Source: Opitutaceae bacterium
GTDB lineage: Bacteria > Verrucomicrobiota > Verrucomicrobiia > Opitutales > Opitutaceae
Assembly: GCA_019634615.1 (NCBI GenBank)
Contig: JAHCAZ010000003.1
Coordinates: forward strand, 141,970 to 205,969
DNA length: 64,000 nucleotides
Reading direction: 5' to 3'
This document shows positions 44,408 to 52,807 of this stretch, piece after piece. The translations under genes and the position numbers were made by a program. Numbering within the stretch: position 1 is the stretch's first letter; each line of letters begins with the position of its first letter. The notes beneath the pieces are model-generated. The model was not told the origin of the DNA and searched no databases. It saw nothing but the letters and a program-made list of their open reading frames with translations.

Positions 44408-45610
44408 ATGCCACCGCGCCACGTCCACCCCTGGTTGTTCATGATTCTCATCATCCCGTATGGCGTGGCTTCCGGCTACGTCACGGTGGCGCTGGAATAT
44501 CAGTTCAAGGAGGCCGGCGTCTCGGTCGTGCAGCTCGCCAGTCTCGCCGCCCTGACCGTCCTGCCGCACACGTGGAAATTCTTCTGGGCTCCGGTCGTGG
44601 ATGCCACGCTCGACCCCAAGCGCTGGTATCTCATCTCCGGGTTTCTCACCGCCATCGGCATCGGCGCCCTCGGGTTTTTTCCGCCCACCAAGGCCGGCCT
44701 CGCCATCCTCTCCATCGTCGTCTTCACCAGCAGCCTGGCCACCACCGTGCTCGGCATGGCGGTCGAAAGCCTCATGGCCCACTGCACGCCCGATGAACTC
44801 AAGGGCCGGGCCGGCGGCTGGTTCCAGGCCGGCAACCTTGGCGGCGGCGGCATCGGTGGCGGCGTCGGCCTCGTGCTCGCCCGCAGCCTGCCCTCGGCCT
44901 GGATGGCCAGCGTGTTGGTCGGCGGACTCTGCCTCGTCTGCTCGCTCGCGCTGACCGGACTGCCCGCGCAGAACCGGCCGCACGGCCAGGCCAACATATT
45001 CGCCGGGGTGCTGGCGTCCCTGCGCGAGATCTGGGACGTCGCGAAGCAACGCTCCGGGCTCACGGCGCTGATCCTTTGCTTCCTGCCCATCGGCGCCGGG
45101 GCCGCGGGCAGCCTCTGGTCCGCCCTCGCCTCGGAGTGGCACGCTTCAGCCGAGACCGTGGCGCTGGTCACCGGCCTGCTCGGCGGCATCGTCTCCGCGG
45201 CGGGCTGCATTGCCGGTGGTTTCGTCTGCGACCGCTACAATCGCAAGGCCGCCTACGTCTGGTTCGGCATCCTGCAGGCCGCCGCCGCGATCGCCATGGC
45301 CGTCATGCCGCGCTCCGAGTCGATGTTCGTGCTCTGGACCCTCTTCTACGCCTTCACCACCGGACTCACCTTCGCCGGCTTCACGGCGTTTGTCCTCGAG
45401 GCCATCGGCAAGGGTGCGGCGGCGACCAAGTACAACGCCTTCGCCTCCCTCTCCAACATGCCGATCTACTACATGACCATCGTCAACGGGCACACCCACG
45501 ACTGGTGGAACTCCCGCGGCATGCTTTTCGCCGAGGCGACCCTCTGCGTCGCCGGCGCCGTCGTCTTCGTCCTCATCGCCCGCCAGTTGCTGCCGCGTAG
45601 GGCGGCATAA
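44408..45610 (+). CDS. MFS transporter, AmpG-like (400 aa)
   Basis: Inner-membrane secondary transporter with twelve predicted helices. The N-terminal half has VLPHTWKFFWAPVVDATL, which resembles the helix 2-3 region of AmpG/muropeptide and related permeases (W-K-F-x-W-A-P-x-V-D). The second half has VCDRYNRKAAYVWFG, the matching loop. It ends with a short basic tail. It closes the plus-strand catabolic block and is convergent with the DUF1826-like gene. Uptake of the compound oxidised by the preceding two enzymes is plausible; AmpG-like proteins also import peptidoglycan fragments, so an amino-sugar substrate is possible. Confidence 0.88.
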   Translation: MPPRHVHPWLFMILIIPYGVASGYVTVALEYQFKEAGVSVVQLASLAALTVLPHTWKFFWAPVVDATLDPKRWYLISGFLTAIGIGALGFFPPTKAGLAILSIVVFTSSLATTVLGMAVESLMAHCTPDELKGRAGGWFQAGNLGGGGIGGGVGLVLARSLPSAWMASVLVGGLCLVCSLALTGLPAQNRPHGQANIFAGVLASLREIWDVAKQRSGLTALILCFLPIGAGAAGSLWSALASEWHASAETVALVTGLLGGIVSAAGCIAGGFVCDRYNRKAAYVWFGILQAAAAIAMAVMPRSESMFVLWTLFYAFTTGLTFAGFTAFVLEAIGKGAAATKYNAFASLSNMPIYYMTIVNGHTHDWWNSRGMLFAEATLCVAGAVVFVLIARQLLPRRAA

Positions 45611-45657
45611 AGACAAAGACGCTGCCCGGAGCGGGTCGGCGTCCCTCTGGGTCTGCT

Positions 45658-46362
45658 TCAACTGATCAGCATCAGCCGCACCTCGCCGGGCCGCGTTGCC
45701 GGGGCGCGGTGGATGCACGGCGGCACGGGATTGCCGGGGTAGGCCAGGGCGATGCGCCAGAGATTGAAGTGCCCGAACGAAAACGGCCCGGCGCCCGGTG
45801 CCGCGGCGTAGTGCAGATCGTAACTGTGGTCCGCCAGGAATTCATGGAAGCCGTCGTCGTCCGCGCCGCCGTAGAGTTGCAGCAGCTTTGCGCGCGTGGC
45901 CGGATCGTCGACGCGCCGCGTGGCCTCCTCGTTGCGCAAGCCTTCGCTCGGCCGGCCGAAATAGGTGCACAGGTAGGTGTCGGCCGGCACCGGTGCGCGA
46001 TCGGCGTGCCAGGAGAACACGTCCGTCGCGACGATCGCCTGCGGGTCGTCATGCTCGCCGCCGTTGAGGTAGTTCAAGGCCGGGTCGAGCTGCCGATCGC
46101 GCAGCAGGCGGAAATCGCCGAGCATCGCCTCGATCGCGACGCGTCCCGCCGCGCTCAGCGGCAACGCTTGCAACTCCTGCTCCTCGAGCACGTGAATGCC
46201 TGCCTCGCTCCGGGCCAGCTTCGCCGCCACCTCCGCGAAATCGCCCGGCAGCGCCCGCGGCCAGCAGAGTGCATTCACGCCATCGCGCAGCGGCGTGCCG
46301 ACGAGTTCGGCGAAACTTGAGACGCGGCGGACGCGACGGTAGTCAGCGGGCAGGGAAGGCAT
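45658..46362 (-). CDS. DUF1826-like protein (234 aa)
   Basis: Probably a soluble protein with the DUF1826 fold, judged from the segment FSWHADRAPVPADTYLCTYFG, which resembles that family's H-x-D-R-x-P-x-R-L-L-C-T-Y-x-G motif (read as WHADRAP and YLCTYFG). His and Asp there could bind metal as in jelly-roll oxygenases. No catalytic function is known to me. The ATG encoding MPSLPADYRRV is the start; the open frame upstream is unsupported. The first eight codons and the leader are repeated, in degenerate form, about 1.96 kb further on, beyond a histidine kinase gene. Confidence 0.65.
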   Translation of the reverse strand: MPSLPADYRRVRRVSSFAELVGTPLRDGVNALCWPRALPGDFAEVAAKLARSEAGIHVLEEQELQALPLSAAGRVAIEAMLGDFRLLRDRQLDPALNYLNGGEHDDPQAIVATDVFSWHADRAPVPADTYLCTYFGRPSEGLRNEEATRRVDDPATRAKLLQLYGGADDDGFHEFLADHSYDLHYAAAPGAGPFSFGHFNLWRIALAYPGNPVPPCIHRAPATRPGEVRLMLIS

Positions 46363-46431
46363 GTAGAGGTCGGGCGGGGAGGATTGATGCCCAGGTCGTG
46401 GAGGGCACGGTAAATCCAGAGGCACGGAAGA
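46338..46431. repeat. ~95-bp duplicated segment, copy 1 (5' end and leader of the DUF1826-like gene)
   Basis: Starts GGTAGTCAGCGGG and ends GAGGCACGGAAGA. The matching copy at 48298-48393 lies in the same orientation with scattered differences, so the two are direct repeats around the histidine kinase gene. Confidence 0.85.
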
Positions 46432-46477
46432 TAGAGCCACCCGCGAATCACGCACCTGATCCGGGCCCAGGCAGTTG

Positions 46478-46622
46478 AACCGCGAAGGGCGCGAAGGGTC
46501 GCGAAGGAAACCAGCGAAATTCATGATCAAAGAGATAGGCACCGATCGGTGATCCGGGCGCTTGCCAGAAGTGATTCCATTTTACCTGCGACCCTTCGCG
46601 AGTCTTTGCGTCCTTCGCGGTT
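46478..46622. repeat. Palindromic repeat family A, copy 3
   Basis: Left arm AACCGCGAAGGGCGCGAAGG, right arm GCGTCCTTCGCGGTT after about 83 nt. Together with the duplicated segment it accounts for most of the 494-bp gap; the rest (46623-46856) shows no gene. CACTGAATTGTTCC after the right arm resembles the sequence after copy 2. Confidence 0.85.
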
Positions 46623-46856
46623 TTCCACTGAATTGTTCCGGCTGATCGCGAATCCCCGGCCGACATGCCGAACGCGGCGGGTTAGCGGTCCGCGTAAATG
46701 ACCCGCTTTTGCGCGTCGATCGACAACACGCATCACGACGACGTCTCTCCCCGCCATCGGCTTGCTCTTCCCGGCTTTACAGGAGTCAGCGATTGACTAT
46801 CAACGAGGCCAGTTTCGCGTCGCTTGGGCCAGCGCCGCATTTTTTTTACCCTGGCC

Positions 46857-48122
46857 ATGCCGCTTGAATCCACACCTGGAGCGGGCATGGCAGGTTGGCC
46901 CGATGCCGACCTGCCACCGGTTGTGTCGCGTCTGGTCGCGGCGGTGCAGGATCTTTCGCGGGCGCGAAGCGCGGAGGAAGTGCGCGACATCGTACGGCAT
47001 GCGGCGCGGGCCCTGACCGGGGCGGACGGGGCGACCTTTGTCCTGCGCGACCGCGACCAGTGCCACTATGTGGAGGAGGATGCGATCGCGCCCTTGTGGA
47101 AAGGGCAGCGGTTCCCAATGACGGCCTGCATCAGCGGCTGGTCGATGCTCCACGGCGAGCCGGTGGCGATCGAGGATGTGTTCGCCGACCCGCGCATTCC
47201 GCACGAGGCCTACCGGCGGACCTTCGTGCAGAGCCTGGTCATGGTGCCGATCCGGTCGGACAGCCCGGTGGGAGCCATCGGCACTTACTGGTCGGTCAAG
47301 CGGAAGGCGAGCAGCGGGGAGGTCGCGATCCTGCAGGCCCTGGCCAACACGACGGCGGTGGCGCTGGAGAACGTGCGGGTGTATGCCGAATTGGAAACGC
47401 GGGTGCGGCAGCGGACGCGGCAACTGGAGCAGGCCAACGAGGAATTGGAGGCGTTCGCGGCATCGGTATCGCACGATCTCCGGGCGCCGCTCGCGGTGAT
47501 CAGCGGGTCGGCGGAGCTGCTCGACATGAGGCTGGGGGCGAACCTTCCGCCCACAGAGCGCAAGCTCCTGACGGCGGTGCCGGTGCAGGTGAAACGGATG
47601 TCCCAGTTGATCGAGGACCTGCTCCGGTTGGCGCGCTTGCGGCAGACCGAGCTCCGGCTGGCGCCCGTCGATTTGGGCGTGGTGGCTGCGGAGATCGGAG
47701 CGGAGTTGGCGGCGGCCAACCCGCAGTGCGCGGTGGCGTTCACCGTCGAGGCCGGGCCCGCGGTGCCGGGGGATGCGGCGCTGCTGCGCATCGCCCTGGA
47801 AAACCTGCTCAGCAATGCTTGGAAGTACACGCGGAAGGCGGCGGAGCCGCGCGTGGCGTTTGGGCGGCGGGAGGAGGTGACCGGCCCCGTGTTCTTTGTG
47901 CGCGACAACGGGGTGGGGTTCCCGGCGGAGGAGGTGGGAAAGTTGTTCCGGCCGTTCCAGCGGCTGCACTCGAGCGCGGATTTTCCCGGGACCGGCGTGG
48001 GGTTGTCGATCGTCTCGACCATCATCGAGAGGCATGGCGGCCGGGTCTGGGGCGAAGCGGCGCCGGGGACCGGGGCGACCTTCTGCTTCACGCTTGGGCG
48101 CGGTTCGAACCCGCCGTTCTGA
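46857..48122 (+). CDS. GAF-domain sensor histidine kinase (421 aa)
   Basis: Cytoplasmic two-component sensor. Residues about 20-180 form a GAF domain (ADGATFVLRDRDQCHYVEE, ISGWSMLHGEPVAIEDVFAD in shorter reading ISGWSMLHGE). A coiled coil follows (ELETRVRQRTRQLEQANEEL), then the HisKA helix with phospho-accepting His206 in SVSHDLRAPL. The ATPase domain has all boxes: N (ENLLSNAWKYT), G1 (DNGVGF), F and G2 (GTGVGLSIV). There is no membrane segment. The ATG after the coding of a short upstream in-frame TTG is preferred. No response regulator is encoded nearby, so it is an orphan. It lies between the two duplicated segments, which suggests it arrived with the event that copied them. Confidence 0.9.
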   Translation: MPLESTPGAGMAGWPDADLPPVVSRLVAAVQDLSRARSAEEVRDIVRHAARALTGADGATFVLRDRDQCHYVEEDAIAPLWKGQRFPMTACISGWSMLHGEPVAIEDVFADPRIPHEAYRRTFVQSLVMVPIRSDSPVGAIGTYWSVKRKASSGEVAILQALANTTAVALENVRVYAELETRVRQRTRQLEQANEELEAFAASVSHDLRAPLAVISGSAELLDMRLGANLPPTERKLLTAVPVQVKRMSQLIEDLLRLARLRQTELRLAPVDLGVVAAEIGAELAAANPQCAVAFTVEAGPAVPGDAALLRIALENLLSNAWKYTRKAAEPRVAFGRREEVTGPVFFVRDNGVGFPAEEVGKLFRPFQRLHSSADFPGTGVGLSIVSTIIERHGGRVWGEAAPGTGATFCFTLGRGSNPPF

Positions 48123-48260
48123 GCGCGCGGCGGCCAGAGCGGGAACCCTCTGACTACAATAGGCTCGCTGGTTCAGCTATGGAACCGCCCCACCTATCCG
48201 GTAGCGAAGTGGGCTGCGACTATCCGAAATCAGGCTAGACCCCGTCGAGCGTACCATGCG

Positions 48261-48290
48261 AAGCCCAAACCCCAAAGCCTGACCCTGTCA
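48261..48290 (-). repeat. Island-end repeat F, left inverted copy
   Basis: Read on the minus strand it contains AGGGTCAGGCTTTGGGGTT followed by TGGGCTT. Nearly the same sequence occurs on the plus strand at 54898-54924, so the two copies face each other across about 6.6 kb. A weaker copy lies at about 51791-51822. Confidence 0.75.
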
Positions 48291-48297
48291 GATTCAT

Positions 48298-48393
48298 GGT
48301 AGTCAGCGGGTAGGGAAGGCATGCGGAGGTCGGGCAGGAAAGGATAAATGCATTAGTCGTGGAGGGCACGGATAAATCCAGAGGCACGGAAGA
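48298..48393 (-). pseudogene. 5' fragment of the DUF1826-like gene (copy 2 of the duplicated segment)
   Basis: On the minus strand this segment still encodes MPSLPADY after the same leader sequence as the intact gene, then similarity stops. Small indels and substitutions show that it is not a recent exact copy. The intact gene's copy is at 46338-46431. Confidence 0.8.
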
Positions 48394-48650
48394 AATATCC
48401 GCCTGCTGGTTTTCGCTCGTGGCGACCTTCGCAAACGATGGGTCACGCAAGACTCGGGATCGTTGCTGACAAGAGATGCAAGGTGCCTTCCGAGGCTGAG
48501 AGGTTTTTAGGTCAGGGCGCCGTCTACCCGCTCACTTATTTAAGTCAGGTTTGACCGTCTTAGGGTCTCCGATTGGGGCGATTTAGCGCACCGCGATGGA
48601 TCGAATGAGAAAGCATTGCCCGAAGCCCATGCGAGGAGCAGTCTATCCAT
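48394..48650. other. Non-coding gap at the left edge of the low-GC island
   Basis: No gene seen. It holds one unpaired family E arm (AAGTCAGGTTTGACC at 48542-48556). A GAGGAG 13 bp before the GTG of the next gene is a possible though distant ribosome-binding site. Confidence 0.6.
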
Positions 48651-49736
48651 GTGGCACTGGATCATTACGTTTCCCAAGTCTACCTGAAGAATTTCAATTC
48701 GCCTGTGCACGGCCGACTCAACGCGGTGCGAAAGACCGACCTGAAGGTGTTTTCTCCACGCGCACAGGACGTATGTCGCATCGAGGAGGGAAACACTAAT
48801 ATGTACCTGCGGTATCCTCGAGCGATCGAGGACTTCCTTTCCGAGATAGAGCCGAAATACAACAGTGTACTTACCCGACTGCGGAGCAGTGCAATCGACG
48901 ACGAGTGTGTCTTCGTCGTCGCGGGCTTTGTCGCGTACATTCTAGTGTGCTCGCCCGGGGGCATGCGCCTCCGGGCTGCACCGATGAAGCCAATCCTGAC
49001 TGAAATGGCCAGACGACTTGACCGTCTAGGTAGAATTCCGAAGGCGCCTGAGTCTCTCGGAGGAGAAAGTATGACGGATCTCCTCGAATCTGGTGCGGTA
49101 AACATCGAGATTGATGAAAAATACCCTCAGGCTCTCGGCATCGGTGCCATCCACGAGCACATTTTACGCTTCGGTAATTTCGGTTGGGATATTCTCTTCA
49201 ATCCATTTCCGGAGCTCTCGTTTTTCACAAGCGACTATCCGATCGCTATCGAGGACGCGGAAGCACGATTCATAATGAACAAGATTGTCCCGCTGGCTCC
49301 TGATCTCGCCGTGCGAATTCGCCCTGATCGGAAGCCACTCCCCGAGACGAAGGATTTTTCCTTTCCGAACTTTCGGAGTGCGTTCACGACTTTGCGTCGA
49401 TCGGCAATTGGGGAGATTAACGCCAAGATTGTCCGCTGTGCCGAGACGACGGTTTTTTACCGGGATGAAGATCAGGCGACAGTGGACTTCGTGAAACGGC
49501 ATTCGAACTACCGCATCGAATCCCGAACCGAACGAATTGCGGACGGGGAACGTCTGATCCTGATGGCTGCGGAGCGCATCGCACGGATTGATGAAGGTGG
49601 GAATTCCGGCAGAGCGCCAAGCAAAGAAGGGAGGGAGACGATGGTATTGCCTGCCCCAAATATCGGCCACGTGCCCGCTGCCGTATTTCCGGTCGCTAAG
49701 CCTGCTGCACGGGCGACCAGAGGGGGTCAAACCTGA
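48651..49736 (+). CDS. DUF4238-like protein (361 aa)
   Basis: The N-terminus LDHYVSQVYLKNFNSP is the hallmark I associate with DUF4238 (HYVPQ-x-YL-x-x-F). The family also has a later F-x-TSDxPV segment, here SFFTSDYPIAIED near residue 196. DUF4238 proteins are scattered in bacteria, often near mobile or defence genes, and their activity is unknown to me. The start is a GTG. The last dozen residues (AKPAARATRGGQT) are encoded by a family E repeat, so the natural C-terminus has probably been replaced. Codon use and base composition are visibly more AT-rich than in the flanking metabolic genes, which indicates horizontal origin. Confidence 0.75.
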   Translation: MALDHYVSQVYLKNFNSPVHGRLNAVRKTDLKVFSPRAQDVCRIEEGNTNMYLRYPRAIEDFLSEIEPKYNSVLTRLRSSAIDDECVFVVAGFVAYILVCSPGGMRLRAAPMKPILTEMARRLDRLGRIPKAPESLGGESMTDLLESGAVNIEIDEKYPQALGIGAIHEHILRFGNFGWDILFNPFPELSFFTSDYPIAIEDAEARFIMNKIVPLAPDLAVRIRPDRKPLPETKDFSFPNFRSAFTTLRRSAIGEINAKIVRCAETTVFYRDEDQATVDFVKRHSNYRIESRTERIADGERLILMAAERIARIDEGGNSGRAPSKEGRETMVLPAPNIGHVPAAVFPVAKPAARATRGGQT

Positions 49737-49828
49737 CTTATTGAAGTGTTTTGGCTCAGTAATGGGACAGGTTCGCCTTTCAGAGTGGGAGATAGGCTAC
49801 GACTTATCGAAGTCAGGTTTGACCCCCT
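49721..49828. repeat. Palindromic repeat family E, copy 1
   Basis: AGGGGGTCAAACCTGACTT and AAGTCAGGTTTGACCCCCT are exact reverse complements at the two ends of a 108-bp element. A degenerate third arm (AAGTCGGGTTTGATTCC) follows at 49870. Between the arms are sequences shared with copy 2 (AATGGGACAGGTTCGC). Confidence 0.9.
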
Positions 49829-49969
49829 CGGGCTGCCTTTCGGGTCGGGAGATAAACTGTGCCTAATCGAAGTCGGGTTTGATTCCTTCGGTCTGCCCGT
49901 GCGTGTGGTTACTATTTGCGTGGGTCCCAAATCGGGGGTTTTCATCGAATCAGGACCTCATAGATCAGT

Positions 49970-50836
49970 ATGAAACCCACAGGCACCAACCAAGGCGCTG
50001 AACACCCGGCTCGAGTCACATTCAATCTCGAGGCCATCGACGAAATCGCGCGGAAAGGTATCCGACGCGCGGCGGTGTTCATGGGCTTGGGCGTCAACGC
50101 AGCGGGATCCGCCGAACTCAGGGATTACCATCTGAACCAGGATACAACGCTCCATCTCCTGCCGGCCTCCGTGTCGCCAAAGGTCCTGCAAGATTGGAAA
50201 GATCAGTTTCGCCTATGGGTAGTTAGTTCCGGATTCCGGGAGGTCATAGACTCGCTGTGCCGCTATTTCGACAAGATCCATCTGGGATGCTCGATCGTGG
50301 CCAGTAAGAGACTTGATAAGCGCGCTCAGCAATGCTTCGAGCGTCTTGGGCTTGATAGAAAGATTGACGCTCTCAGTAGCAAACTAGGCATTACCTCACC
50401 AAACGCGGAGCTTGTAAGCTCTTTCTACCCGATCCGCAATTGTCTCGTCCATCGTCTCGGACGGGTTGGGCATGAGGATGTCAGGAATGGCACTGCGCTC
50501 ACCCTCCGCTATCGTCGTATCGAACTCGTGCACACGGCCGAAAGTGGACGTGTCACTCGGTTGCCCGATCTGATGAATCCCAATGCGGAGGGGTTTCGCA
50601 CCGAAGAAGCAGGCAGCCTGGGCCTCCAATACCCGGAACGCTGCTTGGAATTTCCGCTAGGGACGATTGTCACATTTTCACCAAAAGAGCTGACCGAGAT
50701 TCTGTTTTTTACTCACCATTTCCTGTTCGAATACAACAGAGCGGTCCTCGATTTTGCGCAGCGACATGGAGCCTACCGCCCACCCGCCTCAAACCTCGCT
50801 CCTGCAGACCTCGGCGCACCGCCGACGGAGAACTGA
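49970..50836 (+). CDS. Putative HEPN-domain protein (288 aa)
   Basis: No named family recognised. Residues about 60-165 are helical and end in SSFYPIRNCLVHRLGR, where Arg156 and His161 form the R-x4-H motif with an Asn after the Arg, as in HEPN ribonuclease toxins. The second half (about 180-285) is more beta-rich, with a final helix FFTHHFLFEYNRAVLDF. No nuclease metal motif or HTH is visible. It lies alone between a family E repeat and a PD-(D/E)xK-type gene 61 bp downstream. The composition is island-like. HEPN proteins commonly cleave tRNA or rRNA in defence or toxin-antitoxin systems; here that is inference from the motif. Confidence 0.6.
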   Translation: MKPTGTNQGAEHPARVTFNLEAIDEIARKGIRRAAVFMGLGVNAAGSAELRDYHLNQDTTLHLLPASVSPKVLQDWKDQFRLWVVSSGFREVIDSLCRYFDKIHLGCSIVASKRLDKRAQQCFERLGLDRKIDALSSKLGITSPNAELVSSFYPIRNCLVHRLGRVGHEDVRNGTALTLRYRRIELVHTAESGRVTRLPDLMNPNAEGFRTEEAGSLGLQYPERCLEFPLGTIVTFSPKELTEILFFTHHFLFEYNRAVLDFAQRHGAYRPPASNLAPADLGAPPTEN

Positions 50837-50897
50837 CTTGGGGTATTGGGGAGCGAATTGAGCTCCCTCATTGACAGGTTTCCTCGAATCGGCGCGG

Positions 50898-51734
50898 ATG
50901 GGACCCATGGCCAAGCAGGAGATTTCTGACCCTTGTGCCCCGATGTCGGCCGAGGCGGTTCGGGCTTTTGTACGGCAGAACGACGATTTCGCCTTCGAAA
51001 TGCAAGTCGCCGCAGAAATCAAAGATATCCTGAGAGTTGAGGTCCGTCACGGTGCAAGCTACGTCGATCCGGTTACGCTCAAGCCGCGACAGTTTGATGT
51101 ACGGTTCCGAGTCGAAGAGGACTGCAAGGCGGTGTATTATGCGGTGGAATGCAAGAACGTTGCCCCGGCCTATCCCGTAATCGTTTGCGGCCGGAAGGCG
51201 GACGCGAACGAGAATTTCCACGACGTGATCGTGTCGCGCGGACAGCTTGGAACCCTCCATGCCTCCGTAAAACGTGCCGGGGCGACGTATTTTTGCGCGG
51301 GCGAGTTTGTCGGGAAATCGATCCTCAAGCCTGGAAAGGGAAGGGATGGCGAGATTTACGAGGGCTGGTCGCAGGCCCTTGCGTCTGCGCATGAGTTGGT
51401 GGAGGAAGCGGTTATGATTGGCGCGCCATTGGACAAGACGAGCTTCGGCGCTGTATTTCCGTGGCTGGTTGTTCCGAATGGGGCTCTTTGGTGTGTGGAT
51501 TTCGACCGTAGCGGGCACATGAATGAACCCAAGCTTGCGACCTATTGCCGATACTTCGTAGGCCATCGAGTTTCCAATCTGTTGCACGTGAGCGAACCGA
51601 TTTGTCTTTCGCACGTCGAAATCATGACGATCGGCGGCATGCGTGAACTTTTGGGCCAGCTGCGCAATATCCGCTATGACTGGGACGATTGGATCCCGCA
51701 GAAGATCCGATCCGCTTTTGTTGGAGGGGCTTAG
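50898..51734 (+). CDS. Putative PD-(D/E)xK nuclease-fold protein (278 aa)
   Basis: Residues about 25-95 have the core order of restriction-endonuclease-like folds: helix with Glu34 (FEMQVAAEIKDIL), strand RQFDVRFRV with Asp67, then AVECKNV giving Glu84-Cys-Lys86 (D-Xn-E-x-K). The remainder is unfamiliar. It could be an effector nuclease or a degenerate recognition protein. The ATG at 50898 is chosen over an upstream TTG; ATG 50907 is equally possible and would remove three residues. It follows the HEPN-type gene closely, and both are enclosed by the two family E repeats. The pair therefore looks like a unit. Confidence 0.65.
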   Translation: MGPMAKQEISDPCAPMSAEAVRAFVRQNDDFAFEMQVAAEIKDILRVEVRHGASYVDPVTLKPRQFDVRFRVEEDCKAVYYAVECKNVAPAYPVIVCGRKADANENFHDVIVSRGQLGTLHASVKRAGATYFCAGEFVGKSILKPGKGRDGEIYEGWSQALASAHELVEEAVMIGAPLDKTSFGAVFPWLVVPNGALWCVDFDRSGHMNEPKLATYCRYFVGHRVSNLLHVSEPICLSHVEIMTIGGMRELLGQLRNIRYDWDDWIPQKIRSAFVGGA

Positions 51735-51887
51735 AGCAGTCCGAGAGGGTAAACTTCGGATTTTGATCCCGGATCGACTGTCCGTCAAATCAGGGCAACC
51801 CTAGGCTTTTGGGTTTGGGCTGCCGTGAGGCGATCATCCGTCGCTGCGTTCGTTTATTCCGCCCGATCGGGCAGCAGGAGCGCCCAT

Positions 51888-51994
51888 AGGGGGTCAACCT
51901 GACTTCTATATGTATCCCGGCTCGATAATGGGACAGGTTCGCTTTCCAGGTCAGGAAATAGGCCGCGACATATTGAAGTCAGGTTTGACCCCCT
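51888..51994. repeat. Palindromic repeat family E, copy 2
   Basis: AGGGGGTCAACCTGACTT and AAGTCAGGTTTGACCCCCT mark the ends, with the internal AATGGGACAGGTTCGC also present. It occupies the gap after the nuclease-like gene, with a 12-bp perfect palindrome GCCCGATCGGGC just before it at 51861-51872. Confidence 0.9.
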
Positions 51995-52013
51995 CGAGCT
52001 GGGTGTTGAATTG

Positions 52014-52805
52014 CTATTGCGGACCAGGGCTTCTGCCTTCCTTAAAAACCTGCTCATGGTCGTAGAGGCTGCGTAACGTCCGCCGGAGTTTGCTCTTGAG
52101 GGAAAAACTGGGTGGGAGTTGGGGCGTGAAATAGCCAGCGTTAGTTTTCAGACGGGTCTCGATCTTGTCGAAGAAAGTACGCAGGAACGGAGCCAAGGAT
52201 TCCTCGGTGTAATCACACCACTTGATCTGTGCGCCAATGACTTCCTCGAAAAGTTGTCGGGCATCGGTCCACTCCCCTGTTTCCTGAGCCTTCCGTACCG
52301 CCTGTTTCACCTCACCTTCCCGGGGATAACCGAGGTAGAGTTCATGGTGGTTGTGATTGCGCTTGTCGGATAGAAGCGGGTTGAAGAAGCGTAGCACATC
52401 GCGGTCGAGCGCCTTTGTGAAGACCTTGTCTTCGATGCCGTTGGCCAAAAGTGAAATCAGACGCTGCAAGCGTTCCATCAGGATGATGAGCTCGTTCAGG
52501 TAAGAGCGGAGCAGGAAATGGACGCCCACCTCGTCGATGTTGTCGGAAGCGATGAGATCGAGGAGTTGGAATTTGATCCAGCGGCGTGTGCGGATGTTGG
52601 TGAACACGTCCCCGAATATGAAATCCACCATGAAGTAGAATCGGTCATGCAGTGCGATGCAGTCATCGTCAGCTTCCTCGATGCGCCGCGATTGAGCGAA
52701 AGGATACTTGGCACCCATGGAGACGATGTAGGGCCGTAGTTCGAGGTAGAACTTCGATTCCCGCAGCGTAGTCAATTCGGGACTGACGTTGATGCGGGCG
52801 TCCAT
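52014..52805 (-). CDS. Hypothetical, possibly HEPN-type protein (263 aa)
   Basis: Unrecognised, strongly helical protein. SDKRNHNHHELYLG contains Arg149 with Asn after it and His153/His154, so an R-x(3-4)-H arrangement typical of HEPN active sites is present. The helical segments before it (FLLRSYLNELIILMERLQRLISLL, read as FLLRSYLNELI and RLQRLISLL) are compatible with a HEPN core. It starts 2 bp after the stop of the AbiU2-like gene and must be co-transcribed with it. The protein is longer than a lone HEPN domain and may have an extra C-terminal part (about 190-263). Island-like base composition. Confidence 0.55.
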   Translation of the reverse strand: MDARINVSPELTTLRESKFYLELRPYIVSMGAKYPFAQSRRIEEADDDCIALHDRFYFMVDFIFGDVFTNIRTRRWIKFQLLDLIASDNIDEVGVHFLLRSYLNELIILMERLQRLISLLANGIEDKVFTKALDRDVLRFFNPLLSDKRNHNHHELYLGYPREGEVKQAVRKAQETGEWTDARQLFEEVIGAQIKWCDYTEESLAPFLRTFFDKIETRLKTNAGYFTPQLPPSFSLKSKLRRTLRSLYDHEQVFKEGRSPGPQ

Positions 52806-52807
52806 GA

